NCBI GenBank assembly: GCA_963580455.1
Contig: OY756958.1
Coordinates: 446,501 to 510,500, forward strand
DNA length: 64,000 bases
Direction: 5' to 3'
From: Euonymus europaeus
Lineage: Eukaryota > Streptophyta > Magnoliopsida > Celastrales > Celastraceae
The notes under the pieces are model-generated. The model was not told the origin of the DNA and made no database searches. It saw only the letters and a program-made list of their open reading frames with translations. Positions 60,375 to 64,000 of the stretch are shown piece by piece. Every line of letters begins with the position of its first letter. Position 1 is the first letter of the stretch. The translations under genes and the position numbers were made by a program.

Positions 60375-63320
60375 TCAGAACTCGTGGCTAGTAGGTCTCA
60401 TTTCACCTATTTAGCCGCGAAATGTGGTTTCTTTACGTAAACGGTTTTATGAATATCTGTTGACTCCGAGTTATGAATTCGGTGATTTTTAACTTGATTT
60501 CACACTACTTTTCGAGCTCTACAATCCTGGGTTTTCGGATTTCGATTTCAGAACTCGTGGCTAGTAGGTCTCGTTTCACCTAGTTAGCCGCGAAATGTGG
60601 TTTCTTTACGTAAACGGTTTTATGAATATTCGTTGACTCCGAGTTCTGAATTCGGTGATTTTTAGCTTTATTTCACACTACTTTTCGAGCTCTACGATCC
60701 TGGCATTTTGGATTTTGATTTCAGAACTCGTGGCTAGTTGGTCTCGTTTCACCTAGTTATCCGCGAAATGTGGTTTCTTTACGTAAACGGTTTTATGAAT
60801 ATCCGTTGACTCCGAGTTCTGAATTCGGTAATTTTTAGCTTGATTTCACACTACTTTTCAAGCTCTACGATTATGGAGTTTCGGATTTTGATTTCAGAAC
60901 TCGTGGCTAGTTGGTCTCGTTTCACCTAGTTAGCCGCGAAATGTTGTTTCTTTACGTAAACGGTTTTATGAATATCGGTTGACTTCGAGTTCTGAATTCG
61001 GTGATTTTTAGCTTGATTTCACACTACTTTTCGAGCTCTACAATCCTGGATTTTCGGATTTCGATTTCAGAACTCGTGGCTAGTTGGTCTCGTTTCACCT
61101 AGTTAGCCGCGAAATGTGGTTTCTTTACGTAAACGGTTTTATGAATATCCGTTGACTCCGAGTTCTGAATTCGGTGATTTTTAGCTTGATTTCACACTAC
61201 TTTTTGAGCTCTACAATCTTCGCGTTTCGGATTTTGATTTCAGAACTCGTGGCTAGTAGGTCTCGTTTCACCTATTTAGCAGCGAAATGTGGTTTCTTTA
61301 CGTAAACGGTTTTATGAATATCCGTTGACTCCGAGTTCTGAATTCGGTGATTTTTAGCTTGATTTCACACTACTTTTCGAGCTCTACAATCCTGGGTTTT
61401 CGGATTTCGATTTCAGAACTCGTGGCTAGTAGGTCTCGTTTCACCTATTTAGCCGCGAAATGTGGTTTCTTTACGTAAACGGTTTTATGAATATCCATTG
61501 ACTCCGAGTTCTGAATTCGGTGATTTTTTGCTTGATTTCACACTACTTTTCGAGCTCTACAATCCTGGATTTTCGGATTTTGATTTCAGAACTCGTGGCT
61601 AGTAGGTCTCATTTCACCTATTTAGCCGCGAAATGTGGTTTCTTTACGTAAACGGTTTTATGAATTTCCATTGACTCCGAGTTCTGAATTCGGTGATTTT
61701 TAGCTTGATTTCACACTACTTTTCGAGCTCTACAATCCTGGATTTTCGGATTTCGATTTCAGAACTCGTGGCTAGTAGGTCTCGTTTCACCTAGTTAGCC
61801 GCGAAATGTGGTTTCTTTACGTAAACGGTTTTATGAATATCCGTTGACTCCGAGTTCTGAATTCGGTGATTTTTAGCTTGATTTCACACCACTTTTTGAG
61901 CTCTACGATCCTGGCATTTCTGATTTTGATTTCAGAACTCGTGGCTAGTTGGTCTCGTTTCACCTAGTTAGCCGCGAAATGTAGTTTCTTTACGTAAACG
62001 GTTTTATGAATATCCGTTGACTCCGAGTTCTGAATTCGGTGATTTTTAGCTTGATTTCACACTACTTTTCGAGCTCTAAAATCCTTTATTTTCGGATTTC
62101 GATTTCAGAACTCGTCGCTAGTAGGTCTCGTTTCACCTAGTTAGCCGCGAAATGTGGTTTCTTTACGTAAACGGTTTTATGAATATCCATTGACTCGGAG
62201 TTCTGAATTCGGTGATTTTTAGCTTGATTTCACACTACTTTTCGATCTCTACAATCCTGAGTTTTCGGATTTCGATTTCAGAACTCGTGGCTAGTAGGTC
62301 TCGTTTCACCTAGTTAGCCGCGAAATGTGGTTTCTTTACGTAAACGGTTTTATGAATATCCGTTGACTCCGAGTTCTGAATTCGGTGATTTTTAGCTTGA
62401 TTTCACACTAATTTTCGAGCTCTACAATCTTAGGTTTTCGGATTTCGATTTCAGAACTCGTGGCTAGTAGGTCTCGTTTCACCTAGTTAGCCGCGAAATG
62501 TGGTTTCTTTACGTAAACGGTTTTATGAATATCCGTTGACTCCGAGTTCTGAATTCGGTGATTTTTAGCTTGATTTCACACTACTTTTCGAGCTCTACAA
62601 TCTTGGCGTTTCGGATTTTGATTTCAGAACTTGTGGCTAGTAGGTCTCGTTTCACCTAGTTAGCTGCGAAATGTGGTTTCTTTACGTAAACGGTTTTATG
62701 AATATCCGTTGACTCCGAGTTCTGAATTCGGAGATTTTTAGCTTGATTACATACTACTTTTCGAGCTCTACAATCTTGGAGTTTCGGATATTGATTTCAG
62801 AACTCGTGGCTAGTAGGTCTCGTTTCACCTAGTTAGCCGCGAAATGTGGTTTCCTTACGTAAACGGTTTTATGAATATCCGTTGACTCCGAGTTCTGAAT
62901 TCGGTGATTTTTAGCTTGATTTCACACTAATTTTCGAGCTCTACAATCTTAGGTTTTCGGATTTCGATTTCAGAACTCGTGGCTAGTAGGTCTCGTTTCA
63001 CCTAGTTAGCCGCGAAATGTGGTTTCTTTACGTAAACGGTTTTATGAATATCCGTTGACTCCGAGTTCTGAATTCGGTGATTTTTAGCTTGATTTCACAC
63101 TAATTTTCGAGCTCTACAATCCTGGGTTTTCGGATTTCGATTTCAGAACTCGTGGCTAGCAGGTCTCGTTTCACCTAGTTAGACGCGAAATGCGGTTTCT
63201 TTACGTAAACGGTTTTATGAATATCCGTTGACCCCGAGTTCTGAATTCGGTGATTTTTAGCTTGATTACACACTACTTTTCGAGCTCTACAATCCTGGGT
63301 TTTCGTATTTCGATTTCAGA
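60375..63320 (+). repeat. Right half of the 20/21-monomer duplication
   Basis: Repeats about 56.8-59.9 kb: ATCTGTTG, ATTCGTTG, GTTATCCGCG, GATTATGG (60869), GAAATGTTG with GACTTCG, CTAGTTGG, three ACCTATTT monomers, CACCACTTTTT, ATGTAGTTT, GACTCGG, CTTAGG, CTTGGCG, monomer c (62775), TTTCCTTACG, CCTGGG and monomer f (63230). Private changes here: CTCATTTCACC near 60390 and 61610, TTCGCGTTTCGG near 61219, TAGCAGCG near 61277, and CTAGCAGG with TTAGACGCG near 63158-63187. Confidence 0.85.
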
Positions 63321-64000
63321 ACTCGTGGCTAGTAGGTCTCGTTTCACCTATTTAGCCGCGAAATGTGGTTTCTTTACGTAAACGGTTTTATGAATATCCG
63401 TTGACTCCGAGTTCTGAATTCGGTGATTTTTAGCTTGATTTCACACTAATTTTCGAGCTCTACGATCCTGGCATTTCTGATTTTGATTTCAGAACTCGTG
63501 GCAAGTTGGTCTCGTTTCACCTAGTTAGCCGCGAAATGTGGTTTCTTTACGTAAACGGTTTTATGAATATCCATTGACTCCGAGTTCTGAATTCGGTGAT
63601 TTTTAGCTTGATTTCACACTACTTTTCGAGCTCTACAATCTTGGCGTTTCGGATTTTGATTTCAGAACTCGTGGCTAGTAGGTCTCGTTTCACCTAGTTA
63701 GCCGCGAAATGTGGTTTCTTTACGTAAACGGTTTTATGAATATCCGTTGACTCCGAGTTCTGAATTCGGTGATTTTTAGCTTGATTTCACACTAATTTTC
63801 GAGCTCTACGATCCTGGTGTTTCAGATTTTGATTTCAGAACTCGTGGCTAGTTGGTCTCGTTTCACCTAGTTAGCCGCGAAATGTGGTTTCTTTACGTAA
63901 ACGGTTTTATGAATATCCGTTGACTCCGAGTTCTGAATTCGGTGATTTTTAGCTTGATTTCACACTACTTTCGAGCTCTACGATCCTGGCATTTCTGATT
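63321..64000 (+). repeat. Right end of the window, still satellite
   Basis: Monomers with ACCTATTT and CATTTCTGAT, a GGCAAGTTGG head with ATCCATTG, CTTGGCG, CACTAATTTT with GGTGTTTCAGATTTTG, and a final partial monomer from 63835. The last one reads CACTACTTTCGAGC where others read CACTACTTTTCGAGC, a 1-bp deletion near 63968-63972. The array clearly continues past the window. Confidence 0.9.

Larger units (their letters stand above)
1..64000 (+). repeat. 173-bp tandem satellite array filling the window
   Basis: Every line of the window is a copy of one 173-bp monomer, always in the same orientation. Counting from the TCAG at base 8, starts fall at 181, 354, 527, 700 and so on to 63835. That is 369 periods minus 10 bases, and the 10 bases are accounted for by six small deletions. 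The consensus has 35 C, 37 G, 35 A and 66 T. Each monomer usually holds one EcoRI site (GAATTC, p101-106), one SacI site (GAGCTC, p140-145) and one TACGTA (p60-65). No unrelated sequence interrupts the array. Monomer size, register and HOR structure fit a centromeric or pericentromeric satellite; that role is inferred. Stops on the + strand (p15, p34, p38 among others) and on the - strand (p33, p37, p14) close all frames in each copy, so it is not coding. Confidence 0.98.

Noticed and set aside
1..64000. Protein-coding genes or long open reading frames
   Set aside because: 173 is not a multiple of three and consensus stops close all phases in each monomer on both strands (for example p15, p34 and p38 on +; p33, p37 and p14 on -). 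Any open stretch is short and an accident of the repeat.
1..64000. CRISPR array
   Set aside because: The repeat is regular, but the unit is 173 bp, the whole unit is conserved and there are no unique spacers between short repeats.
1..64000. rRNA or 5S gene tandem arrays, tRNA genes
   Set aside because: The monomer shows no rRNA-like region, no internal control boxes I can recognise and no tRNA cloverleaf. The hairpin at p12-42 alone is not a tRNA.
1..64000. Telomeric repeats (TTTAGGG type) or a subtelomere
   Set aside because: Only chance matches to TTAGG appear (CTTAGGTTTTC monomers); there are no tandem telomere units.

Overview
The whole 64 kb window is one uninterrupted satellite DNA array. 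About 370 head-to-tail copies of a 173-bp monomer, all in the same orientation, run from the first base to the last. I found no gene, RNA gene, transposon, spacer or unrelated unique sequence. Consensus stop codons close all three frames on both strands inside every monomer. The consensus, well represented by 13675-13847, is about 42% GC and T-rich on the + strand (66 T, 35 A). It carries 12 CpG sites against about 7.5 expected from its base counts.

Nucleosome-scale monomer length, near-perfect phase over 64 kb, short dyad symmetries and nested higher-order repeats (HORs) are typical of eukaryotic centromeric or pericentromeric satellites. The general look suggests a flowering plant, but I do not recognise the family and cannot name the organism; an animal source is not excluded. 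Centromere function is inferred, not shown.

Layout, named by marker variants: 1-1564, flank monomers reappearing at 4845 and 11772; 1565-4110, a 5-monomer HOR (865 bp, three copies); 5371-12463, a HOR with 14-monomer (2422 bp) and 9-monomer (1557 bp) forms; 13675-17307, a second 5-monomer HOR with one extra monomer; 17308-21104, a degenerate stretch holding two 170-bp monomers; 21105-24510, an 11-monomer (1903 bp) duplication; 23356-29735, a 19-monomer (3286 bp) duplication; 29736-34749, a mosaic; 34750-37330, an 8-monomer (1384 bp) duplication; 37331-64000, a family built on a 7-monomer unit (1211 bp), with a 4-monomer deletion form and further duplications at 8, 11, 18, 20 and 21 monomers.

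Length bookkeeping closes exactly. From the first monomer start (base 8) to the last (63835) there are 369 periods minus 10 bases, explained by six small deletions; a seventh lies at about 63970. I saw no insertions. The array has therefore evolved by substitution and by exchanges that add or remove whole monomers, the pattern expected of unequal crossover or break-induced replication in register. Monomer positions (p1-p173) below count from the T of the TCAG that starts each monomer.
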